This document shows positions 7,659 through 14,291 of a stretch of 15,247 nt of DNA, one piece after another. The notes under the pieces are model-generated. The model ran no database searches, was not told the origin of the DNA, and saw only the letters and a program-made list of their open reading frames with translations. The stretch comes from JBAWVR01 sp037147155 (lineage in GTDB: Bacteria > Patescibacteriota > Minisyncoccia > Phycocordibacterales > GWA1-40-21), in NCBI GenBank assembly GCA_037147155.1, contig JBAWVR010000017.1, forward strand, positions 1 to 15,247, in the 5' to 3' direction. A program made the translations under genes and the position numbers. Numbering within the stretch: position 1 is the stretch's first letter; each line of letters opens with the position of its first letter.

Positions 7659-7776
7659 AGACGGAGCGGGACCCAGACTACCAAGTCTGGGAGTGAGGCG
7701 GTGTCCAGACCGAGCCGAGTGGCGACGAGGTGAGAGTCGCGGGAGATAAGTGTACTCACGGTCCTCCTACCCGCCC
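7613..7776. ncRNA. Candidate structured RNA / palindromic element behind tRNA-Gly
   Basis: This GC-rich island of about 160 bases in AT-rich surroundings has no credible reading frame. GTGGGTAG (7615-7622) can pair with CTACCCGC (7767-7774), closing the region. Inside are two 8-bp perfect hairpins with 4-base loops (7625-7644 and 7672-7691), each ending in GAGTGAGG (7644-7651 and 7691-7698, 47 bases apart). A smaller stem is at 7697-7716 (GGCGGT with ACCGAGCC), and GCGAC/GTCGC pair at 7722-7726 and 7736-7740. The sequence does not show the core of RNase P RNA, tmRNA or 4.5S RNA. It could be a transcribed RNA on either strand, or a repeat derived from tRNA ends; strand and function are unknown. 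Confidence 0.45.
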
Positions 7777-7782
7777 AAGAAA
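7762..7782 (+). repeat. Direct repeat of the tRNA-Gly 3' end
   Basis: These 21 bases match 7572-7592 of the tRNA T-stem, acceptor strand and trailer with one mismatch (C for the discriminator A). The two copies are 190 bases apart and bracket the structured region. Such duplicated tRNA ends resemble att sites, but no integrase gene lies between or beside them. Confidence 0.8.
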
Positions 7783-7789
7783 GGTTCTT

Positions 7790-7806
7790 AAAAGGCGCTT
7801 TTTGTA
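7790..7806 (+). terminator. Weak terminator-like hairpin
   Basis: AAAAG (7790-7794) faces CTTTT (7798-7802) around GCG, followed by a further T. The stem is short and mostly A-T. It may end a transcript crossing the structured region at 7613-7776. Confidence 0.3.
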
Positions 7807-7812
7807 CATTGT

Positions 7813-7841
7813 TTGTTAAAAAACCTCAAAAGGTGTAAAAT
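7813..7841 (+). promoter_or_regulatory. Promoter for the 305-residue protein
   Basis: TTGTTA (7813-7818), 17 bp, TAAAAT (7836-7841). The -10 lies in the 12-mer AAGGTGTAAAAT, which recurs at the -10 of the gene at 15043. A perfect TATAAT at 7847-7852 is an alternative -10 but has no -35 at the right distance. The ATG lies about 20 bases after the predicted start. Confidence 0.6.
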
Positions 7842-7868
7842 TTGGTTATAATAGATTAATTAAAAAAT

Positions 7869-8786
7869 ATGCATCCAGAAAAAGCATTCTTAGACAATAC
7901 GCCAAAAGTAGAAGAAATACCGCAAAAACCCATAGAGACTCCAAAACCAACAGAGGCTAAGGAAAATGATATAGAGAAGAAAAACAACAAAGTTGATGCT
8001 ATTTTTGATGAGCTATTAAATAGGGTAAAAGATTCTCCTGAAGCCCAGAGAGTTGCACTTAATGTGTTAATTTCTCAGATGAGAGAGATCGGACAGCAGA
8101 TGAAAGAAGTAAGAGATTTGAAACATCTTCAGGAGATGAAGGTTCTAATGATGAAAAATTGGAAGGAACTTAAAGAATTGGCGGGAGGAGATCCAAATAT
8201 CCTAACAGCTATAAAGGAGTGGGGTAAAAGCTTTGTTGAGAGAAAAATCATGCAGTATGAGCTTTTGGAGGGTGTTAAAGATGAGTTGATAGAGATGTCG
8301 CAAGCTATGGATGAAGAATACGCTAGTGTTAGAGTTGAGTTGGGCAAAATAGAAGGCCTGATCTCAAGTGCCGGTGGAAGGTTTGATTCTGACAGTTATT
8401 TACGCAGACTAGATATAGACGAAATAGTAAATGGATCTGGTGATATTTCCTGGGGTTCAGGCTTAGCTGAATTTATCGCTTCATTGAATAATATTGAAAC
8501 AGGACATGCAGAAGATATAGATCTTAGTAAAGCCACTTTCTTTAGAACAAATATCACTGAAATGTTGGGAGGAATGGTTACAGCCGCATACACAGGGCAT
8601 AGAGGACCATCTCCTGTTGAAAAATACCCTGAATTATTAAAGATGATTGAAGGTGTAACAGAAAAGGTGAATTCTATTTCTGATAAGATAAATAATGTTA
8701 GTAAAATATATAAAGTTGTTAAAAAAATTAGAGATACGCATTATTTGGACTTGTATAATGAACAACCAGACGAGGTGTTTGAATAA
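7869..8786 (+). CDS. Conserved-looking helical protein of unknown function
   Basis: A 305-residue protein that I do not recognise. Residues 1-40 are Pro/Glu/Lys-rich and probably disordered. About 40-170 is charged and predicted alpha-helical, with heptad-like stretches and several Met-rich segments suggesting coiled coil. A Gly/Ser-containing middle (about 170-205) is followed by more helices and an acidic C-terminus. There is no signal peptide, membrane segment, cysteine motif or catalytic signature, so it is likely cytoplasmic. The ATG at 7869 follows an A-rich leader without Shine-Dalgarno and fits the upstream promoter. It is transcribed alone and converges on the HU gene, sharing an 18-bp hairpin terminator. 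Normal codon structure over 900 bases argues that it is real. Confidence 0.75.
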   Translation: MHPEKAFLDNTPKVEEIPQKPIETPKPTEAKENDIEKKNNKVDAIFDELLNRVKDSPEAQRVALNVLISQMREIGQQMKEVRDLKHLQEMKVLMMKNWKELKELAGGDPNILTAIKEWGKSFVERKIMQYELLEGVKDELIEMSQAMDEEYASVRVELGKIEGLISSAGGRFDSDSYLRRLDIDEIVNGSGDISWGSGLAEFIASLNNIETGHAEDIDLSKATFFRTNITEMLGGMVTAAYTGHRGPSPVEKYPELLKMIEGVTEKVNSISDKINNVSKIYKVVKKIRDTHYLDLYNEQPDEVFE

Positions 8787-8796
8787 CAGATTTTAC

Positions 8797-8835
8797 AAAA
8801 TAAAATCACTGCCCGTTGGGCAGTGATTTTATTTT
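8797..8835. terminator. Bidirectional terminator between convergent genes
   Basis: An 18-bp perfect inverted repeat (8797-8814 with 8818-8835) with a 3-base loop has A-runs on the left and T-runs on the right. It serves the 305-residue gene on + and HU on -, which ends 4 bases further on. Confidence 0.92.
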
Positions 8836-8839
8836 AGAT

Positions 8840-9112
8840 TTATTTGACAGCGTCTTTCAAAGCCTTTGCTGCGCGGAACTTTGGAACGTTCATAGCGGCA
8901 ACCTGCAAGGTTTCGCCAGTACGTGGGTTACGAGCGGTGCGAGCTGCACGGCGCTTGACTGAGAAGATACCAACACCAGCGATAGAAACTTCATCACCCT
9001 TCTTTAGAGTAGCTACGATAGAATCGAAAACTGCATCTACAACTTGTTCTGCTTGAACTTTAGTAGTTCCGAGAACACCATTAACTACTTCTACGATTGA
9101 TTGTTTATTCAT
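8840..9112 (-). CDS. hup: HU-family nucleoid DNA-binding protein
   Basis: A 90-residue protein, the usual HU length. HU dimers bend and compact DNA. Visible family features are the helical N-terminus (MNKQSIVEVV, residues 1-10), the G-x-G-x-F turn (residues 46-50, GVGIF), the basic arm starting KRRAARTARNPRTGE (53-67) with the DNA-intercalating Asn-Pro at 62-63, and the C-terminal PKFRAAKALKDAV (77-89). The Phe of the common GFG turn is Val here. It is on the same strand as RNase Y but separated by about 300 bases with a terminator and its own two promoters, so it is an independent unit. No Shine-Dalgarno; the leader is AT-rich. IHF is unlikely given the single gene and HU-like arm. Confidence 0.95.
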   Translation of the reverse strand: MNKQSIVEVVNGVLGTTKVQAEQVVDAVFDSIVATLKKGDEVSIAGVGIFSVKRRAARTARNPRTGETLQVAAMNVPKFRAAKALKDAVK

Positions 9113-9173
9113 AATTTTATTTGGAATTAAATAATTTTAGTAAAAAATGAATCCTTTTTCTTTTCTATCGACC

Positions 9174-9202
9174 GTTATAATTAATCCGGCGAGAAGATTC
9201 AA
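9174..9202 (-). promoter_or_regulatory. HU promoter P1
   Basis: On the minus strand TTGAAT (9197-9202), 17 bp, TATAAC (9174-9179). Transcription would start near 9167, giving a leader of about 55 bases before the HU ATG at 9112. Confidence 0.65.
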
Positions 9203-9224
9203 TCTCGCAGAGGTTAAAAAACCT
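9189..9224 (-). promoter_or_regulatory. Two leader hairpins upstream of HU
   Basis: AGGTT/AACCT (9211-9224, loop 4) and GCGAGA/TCTCGC (9189-9208, loop 8) are adjacent. They lie at the very 5' end of a P2 transcript, while the -35 of P1 lies at the loop and edge of the second. They could stabilise the mRNA or act as an operator; both roles are inference. Confidence 0.5.
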
Positions 9225-9230
9225 ATACTA

Positions 9231-9258
9231 ATTATATACCGCACATTAAATAACGCAA
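9231..9258 (-). promoter_or_regulatory. HU promoter P2, upstream
   Basis: On the minus strand TTGCGT (9253-9258), 16 bp, perfect TATAAT (9231-9236). It would start near 9224 and give a leader of about 110 bases, whose first 36 bases contain both hairpins at 9189-9224. Confidence 0.6.
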
Positions 9259-9362
9259 TAGGCAAGCCATTATTTAGCAATGTTAAAAATTGCCTCTGTA
9301 AAACGGCTTAAATAAAGGCTGGCATAGGACACACTTTTTCAGTGTGGTGTAGTAAAAGACAG
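9259..9362. other. Intergenic spacer between RNase Y terminator and HU promoters
   Basis: About 100 bases without a reading frame. CACACT/AGTGTG (9330-9346) forms a small hairpin; AGGCAA/TTGCCT (9260-9295) and GCAAT/ATTGC (9277-9293) are mutually exclusive stems. No promoter for a separate RNA is evident on +; nothing else seen. Confidence 0.35.
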
Positions 9363-9396
9363 ACAAAAATACCGCTCAGTTGAGCGGTATTTTTGT
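9363..9396. terminator. RNase Y terminator, bidirectional
   Basis: ACAAAAATACCGCTCA (9363-9378) faces its exact reverse complement (9381-9396), a 16-base arm repeat with a very short loop, so the innermost pairs stay open. It lies 17 bases after the RNase Y stop on the minus strand. Confidence 0.9.
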
Positions 9397-9413
9397 TTAG
9401 GTTTGCATATCCA

Positions 9414-10943
9414 CTACCGGGCATACTCTACAGCACGGGTCTCTCTGATCACATTCACCTTGATTTCGCCAGGGTAATTGAGTTCATTTTCCACACGAAC
9501 CGCAATATCACGAGCGAGGTTGCGAGCTTCCAAATCGTTGATCTTATCAGGAGTAACGAAGATGCGTACTTCTCGTCCAGCTTGGAGAGCATAAGCTTTT
9601 TCTACTCCAGCGAAACCTGTTGCGATATTTTCCAAGTCTTGCAAACGTTTCAAATAGTTTTCTACTGAATCGCGACGAGCACCTGGGCGGGAAGCGGAGA
9701 TAGAGTCAGCAGTCTGCACGATATATGATTCTGGAGTTTCATAAGGATATTCCTCGTGATGAGCTTGCATAGCCTTGATGATGTCTTCACTAACACCAAA
9801 CTTCTGCAAGATTCTCTTACCAATTTCCACGTGGGTACCAGCGACTTCGTGGTCGACTGCCTTGCCAATATCATGAAGGAGTCCAGCGGTCTTGGCGACC
9901 AAGACGTTAGCGCCGATTTCCTGAGCAATCATACCGGCAATATGGGAAACCTCAATTGAGTGCTGAAGAACGTTCTGACCATAGCTAGTACGGAAGTACA
10001 AACGACCGAGAATAGCGACAATCTTTGGATCAAGGTTGAAACAGCCACATTCATAAGCAGCCTGTTCACCCTTTTCCTTGATAGTTTTATTGATTTCCAT
10101 CTGAGCCTTCTCCACAATCTTTTCAATTTTGACTGGCTGAATACGGCCGTCCATCATAAGTTCATCGAGAGCGAGACGGGCCACCTGACGGCGAACTGGG
10201 TCAAAGGATGAAATCATAATGTTACCAGGTGTATCATCCACGATGACTTCCACACCGGTCGCACGTTCAAAAGCTTTGATATTTTTACCTTCCTTACCAA
10301 TGATTTTACCCTTGAGGTCATCATTTGGAATATTGACTAGGGTAGAGAGGACATCAGAAGCGACGGAGTTACCGAGGCGGTGAATAGAGGCAGTCAAAAT
10401 CTCCTGAGCTTTGTGCTCAAGTTTTTCTTCACCGAACTCTTCTAGTTTGCGCATGCGAACAATAATATCTGCTTCAAACTGCTTGGTAGCAGTGGCGATA
10501 ATTTGCTCTTTGGCCTCTTCGGGGGACAAACCAGCCACTTTGGCCAATTCAGCCTTCTTCTGCTCGTCCATACTGTCGACACGCGCTTTGATTTCTTTGA
10601 TTTCCTCGACTTTACGCTTGAGGTTCTCTACTTCTTTATCAATATCTAGCTGACGTTGGTCCAAAAAGCCTTCTTTTTTAATAAGACGGTCTTCAGTCTG
10701 TTGAAACTTATCTTCTTTTTCTTTGGCTTCAATACGAGCCACTTTCACTAACTCCTCAGCTTTGGCTTCGGCTTCGCCTGTAATACGTTTAGCATCTTCC
10801 TTGGCTTCCAAGATTAACCCCTTGATTTCAACTTCAATGGAGCCTTTTTTGCCAAGAGCGATGAGCAAACGCAAAAGATAGCCGATTCCAATACCGGCTA
10901 ATCCAGCAACGCCTGCCAGCAATAACACTATTTTTGTTGACAT
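9414..10943 (-). CDS. rny: Ribonuclease Y
   Basis: A 509-residue membrane-anchored endoribonuclease that starts mRNA decay. All family parts are present in order: an N-terminal transmembrane helix (about 5-30), a long charged coiled coil (about 35-190, rich in Glu/Lys/Ala), a KH RNA-binding domain with the G-K-I-I-G-K-E-G-K-N-I loop (212-222), and an HD phosphohydrolase domain with His328, the H-D pair 357-358 in LLHDIGK, H395-H396 and Asp413. Length is normal for the family (about 510-520). The start ATG places the membrane helix at residue 5, as in the family; there is no Shine-Dalgarno. It is the likely mRNA-decay initiator of this organism, but whether RNase E is absent cannot be judged from the window. 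It reads away from the Ig-like secreted protein gene. Confidence 0.96.
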   Translation of the reverse strand: MSTKIVLLLAGVAGLAGIGIGYLLRLLIALGKKGSIEVEIKGLILEAKEDAKRITGEAEAKAEELVKVARIEAKEKEDKFQQTEDRLIKKEGFLDQRQLDIDKEVENLKRKVEEIKEIKARVDSMDEQKKAELAKVAGLSPEEAKEQIIATATKQFEADIIVRMRKLEEFGEEKLEHKAQEILTASIHRLGNSVASDVLSTLVNIPNDDLKGKIIGKEGKNIKAFERATGVEVIVDDTPGNIMISSFDPVRRQVARLALDELMMDGRIQPVKIEKIVEKAQMEINKTIKEKGEQAAYECGCFNLDPKIVAILGRLYFRTSYGQNVLQHSIEVSHIAGMIAQEIGANVLVAKTAGLLHDIGKAVDHEVAGTHVEIGKRILQKFGVSEDIIKAMQAHHEEYPYETPESYIVQTADSISASRPGARRDSVENYLKRLQDLENIATGFAGVEKAYALQAGREVRIFVTPDKINDLEARNLARDIAVRVENELNYPGEIKVNVIRETRAVEYAR

Positions 10944-11268
10944 AATTTACGATAGTATGTCGTTTTCGGTTATTTTGGGCAGTTGTATGATTTTAAAAAT
11001 TGAAATGGGGGAAAAGACGAGACAGAAATATGTCTAGATTGGGCAGAAGAGGGTAGTAATAGATTGGAAATGATTCAAATTCATAGAAAACTATCGAAAA
11101 ATAAGGGAAAAACGAGAATACTTAATTTAATCCAGTAACATACATATATTATAGTATTTAGGCAAATTTGTCTATTAAGATAGAAAAAAGTGAATATGGC
11201 GGTGGTGACTGTATTTTTTTAAAAAATAATTCAAATACACATGAGAGTGGTTATTCTAACCTGATTAC

Positions 11269-11297
11269 TAACACTTGTCTTGTGATTGTGTTATAAT
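11269..11297 (+). promoter_or_regulatory. Extended -10 promoter with inverted repeat, secreted Ig-like gene
   Basis: TGTTATAAT (11289-11297) is a perfect extended -10 element; a -35 at the usual distance is poor. TAACAC (11269-11274) and GTGTTA (11288-11293) form an inverted repeat overlapping the -10, and GTGTTA recurs at 11312-11317. This looks like a possible operator; no regulator is identified. Confidence 0.6.
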
Positions 11298-11306
11298 TTT
11301 TACTAG

Positions 11307-11324
11307 ATTTTGTGTTAACAAAAT
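11307..11324 (+). promoter_or_regulatory. Hairpin at the 5' end of the leader
   Basis: ATTTTGT (11307-11313) pairs with ACAAAAT (11318-11324) around GTTA, just after the predicted transcription start near 11304. A 5' stem of this kind could protect the mRNA; it also removes the GTG at 11312 as a likely start. Confidence 0.45.
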
Positions 11325-11359
11325 TTACTAATGTGTTGGTTTTATATAATTTAATAAAA

Positions 11360-14230
11360 ATGAATATTTCTAAAAAAATGTTTAAGCTCGCCATCCCAGT
11401 TTTTGTAACTGTTATGGCTATTTTGGTTTTATCAGTCGGAGTAATTACGGTTAATGCGCAGGTTGGAGACGTGGCTAATCTCGTAGCCAAGGCTTTGATG
11501 ACCACAGAACAATTGGTGGTGGAAAATTTGATTGATAAAGGGGCGATTACTGGAGACAAAATAGAAGTTGCTAGAGACATGTATGCTCTTAAAGTTAACT
11601 TGAAGGTGGGTGGAGAAAAAAACATCACTATTTCTTACAAGTCCACAACCACTATTTCATGGAACGCTGAAAATGCTAAGAGTTGTTGGTATAGTGTAAA
11701 TGGCGGAAAGTCATATTCAGAAAATCCTGTTGCCCTACACAAGACAATTACTTCAGCTGTTTTGTCTACAACAACTGTTTATGCAGTAAAATGTTATAAC
11801 GAAAAGGCTGTTGCTAAAATTGATATTTCGACTGTAACAGTTGGTTCACAAAACGCACCAACTGTTTCTTTGCAAGCTGTTACTGCTAATGTCGGTTATT
11901 CACAGATTGGAAATCTATCTTGGACTACTACTGGAGCCAAGAGTTGTAAATTGGACAGTGTTGCTACTGCTCTAAATAACACAGCTTACAAAACAAAGGC
12001 ATTGACTGCAGACACAGAATTTACCCTAACTTGTTTGAATGAACAGGGTCAGTCAGCTTCTGCTAAAGCAACTATTACAGTCAATCAGCCAGGAGGTGTT
12101 CTATATAATAGTTTTTCGGCTACACCAGCTACAGTGAATCAGGGGGATAAAACAAAACTGACCTGGACTACAACAAATGCCGCATCTTGTGTTTTGAAAG
12201 ATCTGACTGCTAGTACCGAAAAAGTAGTTCCAACAAATTCAACAGTTGATACTAGTGTTTTGTATAGAGAAAACTCCTACCAATTGGTTTGTAAAAATGC
12301 TGCGAATGTTTCAAATAGTAGCGAGATTGTAAAAGTTGCCGTTACTGGAGTAAATAACATTACTAGTTTTGATGCTGCTCCGTTGACTATGAATTATAAT
12401 CAGTCAGCTAAGTTGAATTGGGTAACGAGTAACATTACCACCGGTTGTACTTTGGATAGAAAAGTTGATGGTGTAGTAACCAGAACTAATACCGTGGGCG
12501 TTAATTCAATTACCGCTGGTTACTCTACTGGAAATTTGCTCAAAACTACCACTTTCGTTTTGACTTGTAAGAATAAAGCAGGGGAATCAAGTTCAGCAGA
12601 AAAGACCGTTACCGTGACTCAGCCGGCTGGTGCAGTAGTAAATATTACTGCCAATGATGTTGATGAAACCACAAATGTTGGTTATGGAGAAACCGCAACA
12701 ATCGCTTGGAACTCTATCAATGCTACATCTTGTAATGTAAAGGGAGGAGCGATAAATAAGACAAGTTTATCAGGAGAATTTGCTATGAATTCAGGTGCTT
12801 TGTTTGCAACTACTTACTTTGAAATTTCTTGTAAAAATGCCGCCGGAGTAGTAGTAACTGACAAAGTAACTGTAATGGTGACCCCATTGAGTCTACCAAC
12901 TGTTATTTTTAAAGTAGCTACAAGTTCAAAAGTAAATTATTTTGAAAATCAGATTACTACTGACTATAACACCAGTGTAAACTTGCAGTGGGTGGCTCGT
13001 GGAACAGTAGAATCTTGTAAATTGAATGGCGTTGGAATATCACTGTTAGGTGGAAAGGATTTATTGAATCTAAAAGCCAATTCAACTCAAACTCTCGTTT
13101 GTTACAACAAGGATGGAGGACAAACTACGAAGAATATTAATATAGTAGTTTTGCCTCAGACACAATCATCTATTGTGATGAAAGTTAATGGCTTGTCTGC
13201 TGAGACTGCTACAGTAGATTACCAAAAGACAGCTACTTTATCTTGGACTACCACTGGTGCCAAGAGTTGTAAGATTAATGGAGTAGCTACCACTATTAAC
13301 ACTAATGCATATATTACAAAGGCCTTGGCCACTAACACCGAATTTACTTTGACCTGTTTGAACGAACAAGGCTTGGAGAGTACGGCTAAAGTTACAGTGA
13401 ATGTAACTCAGCCTGGAGCAGTTGTTTATAACACTTTCTCAGCAACCCCTTCTACTGTGAATCAGGGAATCAAATCTAAATTATCTTGGAATACAACCAA
13501 TGCTGTAACTTGTGTATTAAAGGATATAACTGCAGGTACTGAAAAAGCTGTCATTGCTAGCTCAACTACTGATACCCTCGCTCTATACAAAGACAATTCT
13601 TATCAATTGGTCTGTAAAAATAAGGCGGGAGTGGCAACAAATAGTGAGATTGTAAAAGTTACTGTTACTGAAGTAAAAGACATTGTAAGTTTTGAAGCAA
13701 CTCCAGCAATCATCGGTTATAATCAGTCAGCTAAGTTGAATTGGGTAACAAGTAATATCACCTCCAGTTGTAATATATCTAGGGTGGTTGGCGATGTTTG
13801 GGGAGCTCCAGTTGTTGTTCCACTGAACTCCGCCACTACAGGTTATTCTACAGGTAATCTAACAGAGACCACCACCTTCAGTTTGGCTTGTAAAAGCAAG
13901 GTAGGAGAATTAAACGGAGAACTAAGGACAATTACAGTTAACCCACCAACTATTGGTCTGCCAACTATCAGCTTCTCAGTAGCTACAAGCACAGAAAGAT
14001 CATCTAGCGCTCCGGCTACAGTAGCAGTTAACAGAGGCTCATCTGCTACATTAAGTTGGTCAGTGAGAGGTGTGGTAAATAACTGTTACTTGAATGGAGC
14101 TGCTACAACTTTGGCAAATAACGCGAAAGTGATAACGAATATTACCACGGGATCAACTCAAACATTGCGATGTACTAACACCGCTGGCGGTGAGGCTTCG
14201 AAGGCAATCACTATTACAGTTAATCCATAG
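11360..14230 (+). CDS. Secreted protein with ten Ig-like domains
   Basis: A 956-residue protein. The ATG at 11360 gives a standard signal peptide: a Lys-containing N-terminus, a hydrophobic core (about 11-31) and a VNA-Q cleavage-like site near residue 34. An earlier in-frame GTG (11312) would bury the signal peptide and lies in the leader hairpin, so it was rejected. After a short helical segment come ten Ig-like modules of about 80-95 residues. Most carry L-x-W (S-W, L-N-W, L-T-W), then a first Cys, then a second in a T-L-x-C-x-N or L-V-C-K-N strand, typical of CPR extracytoplasmic Ig-like repeats. The module order is N-A-B-C-D-E-A'-B'-C'-E'. No C-terminal anchor, sortase motif or enzyme domain is visible. 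Probably a secreted or surface-attached structural or adhesive protein; function is inference. Convergent with clpP. Confidence 0.88.
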   Translation: MNISKKMFKLAIPVFVTVMAILVLSVGVITVNAQVGDVANLVAKALMTTEQLVVENLIDKGAITGDKIEVARDMYALKVNLKVGGEKNITISYKSTTTISWNAENAKSCWYSVNGGKSYSENPVALHKTITSAVLSTTTVYAVKCYNEKAVAKIDISTVTVGSQNAPTVSLQAVTANVGYSQIGNLSWTTTGAKSCKLDSVATALNNTAYKTKALTADTEFTLTCLNEQGQSASAKATITVNQPGGVLYNSFSATPATVNQGDKTKLTWTTTNAASCVLKDLTASTEKVVPTNSTVDTSVLYRENSYQLVCKNAANVSNSSEIVKVAVTGVNNITSFDAAPLTMNYNQSAKLNWVTSNITTGCTLDRKVDGVVTRTNTVGVNSITAGYSTGNLLKTTTFVLTCKNKAGESSSAEKTVTVTQPAGAVVNITANDVDETTNVGYGETATIAWNSINATSCNVKGGAINKTSLSGEFAMNSGALFATTYFEISCKNAAGVVVTDKVTVMVTPLSLPTVIFKVATSSKVNYFENQITTDYNTSVNLQWVARGTVESCKLNGVGISLLGGKDLLNLKANSTQTLVCYNKDGGQTTKNINIVVLPQTQSSIVMKVNGLSAETATVDYQKTATLSWTTTGAKSCKINGVATTINTNAYITKALATNTEFTLTCLNEQGLESTAKVTVNVTQPGAVVYNTFSATPSTVNQGIKSKLSWNTTNAVTCVLKDITAGTEKAVIASSTTDTLALYKDNSYQLVCKNKAGVATNSEIVKVTVTEVKDIVSFEATPAIIGYNQSAKLNWVTSNITSSCNISRVVGDVWGAPVVVPLNSATTGYSTGNLTETTTFSLACKSKVGELNGELRTITVNPPTIGLPTISFSVATSTERSSSAPATVAVNRGSSATLSWSVRGVVNNCYLNGAATTLANNAKVITNITTGSTQTLRCTNTAGGEASKAITITVNP
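11856..13945 (+). repeat. Three-domain block (ABC) duplicated within the Ig-like protein
   Basis: Block A-B-C (about 11856-12615) and A'-B'-C' (about 13160-13945) match domain by domain: TTTGAKSCK, then FSATPxTVNQG, then YNQSAKLNWVTSNIT. Domain E (about 12890-13150) also returns as E' (about 13950-14230), while D (about 12620-12890) occurs once. A 33-base stretch (12394-12426) is identical at 13717-13749, 1,323 bases (441 codons) downstream, in frame. Confidence 0.85.
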
Positions 14231-14245
14231 TTAACCAGAAAAGAA

Positions 14246-14284
14246 AAAAACCAGCGATTTGGCTCCGCCAAATCGCTGGTTTTT
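14246..14284. terminator. Bidirectional terminator between Ig-like gene and clpP
   Basis: A 17-bp perfect stem (14246-14262 with 14268-14284), loop CTCCG, with an A-run on the left and a T-run on the right. It serves both convergent genes; clpP ends 8 bases further on. Confidence 0.93.
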
Positions 14285-14291
14285 CTTTGTC

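Larger units (their letters stand above)
10944..11359. other. Divergent intergenic region, RNase Y / secreted Ig-like protein
   Basis: About 415 bases, A/T-rich with no credible gene. On the minus strand a perfect TATAAT (11148-11153) could start RNase Y with a leader of about 200 bases, but no good -35 was found at 16-18 bp. AGACA/TGTCT (11022-11037) makes a small hairpin. The right end holds the promoter and leader hairpin of the next gene, listed separately. Confidence 0.4.

Noticed and set aside
7387..7759. Two minus-strand frames across the tRNA-Gly locus (7387-7632 and 7577-7759).
   Set aside because: They are antisense to the tRNA and the structured region. The peptide through the tRNA (R-N-R-T-P-T-D) is the familiar spurious translation of tRNA complements.
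7572..7782. Genomic island inserted at tRNA-Gly with attL/attR.
   Set aside because: The direct repeats bracket only about 190 bases, no integrase or other mobile gene lies between or beside them, and inverted copies of the same sequence are also present.
9259..9362. Separate small RNA between RNase Y and HU.
   Set aside because: Some small hairpins exist, but no promoter is convincing on the plus strand, and the bidirectional terminator at 9363 is explained by RNase Y.
9393..10653. Plus-strand frames (for example 9393-9668, 10411-10653) and a minus-strand shadow opposite or within RNase Y.
   Set aside because: The RNase Y frame is unambiguous by its TM, KH and HD motifs; the others are shadows with no family features.
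11312..11359. GTG at 11312 as the start of the Ig-like secreted protein.
   Set aside because: It sits in a leader hairpin and would add 16 residues before a normal signal peptide that begins at 11360.
11856..14230. CRISPR-like or tandem DNA repeat array.
   Set aside because: The periodicity is that of protein domains in a single open frame, with diverged DNA and no short identical repeat-spacer pattern.
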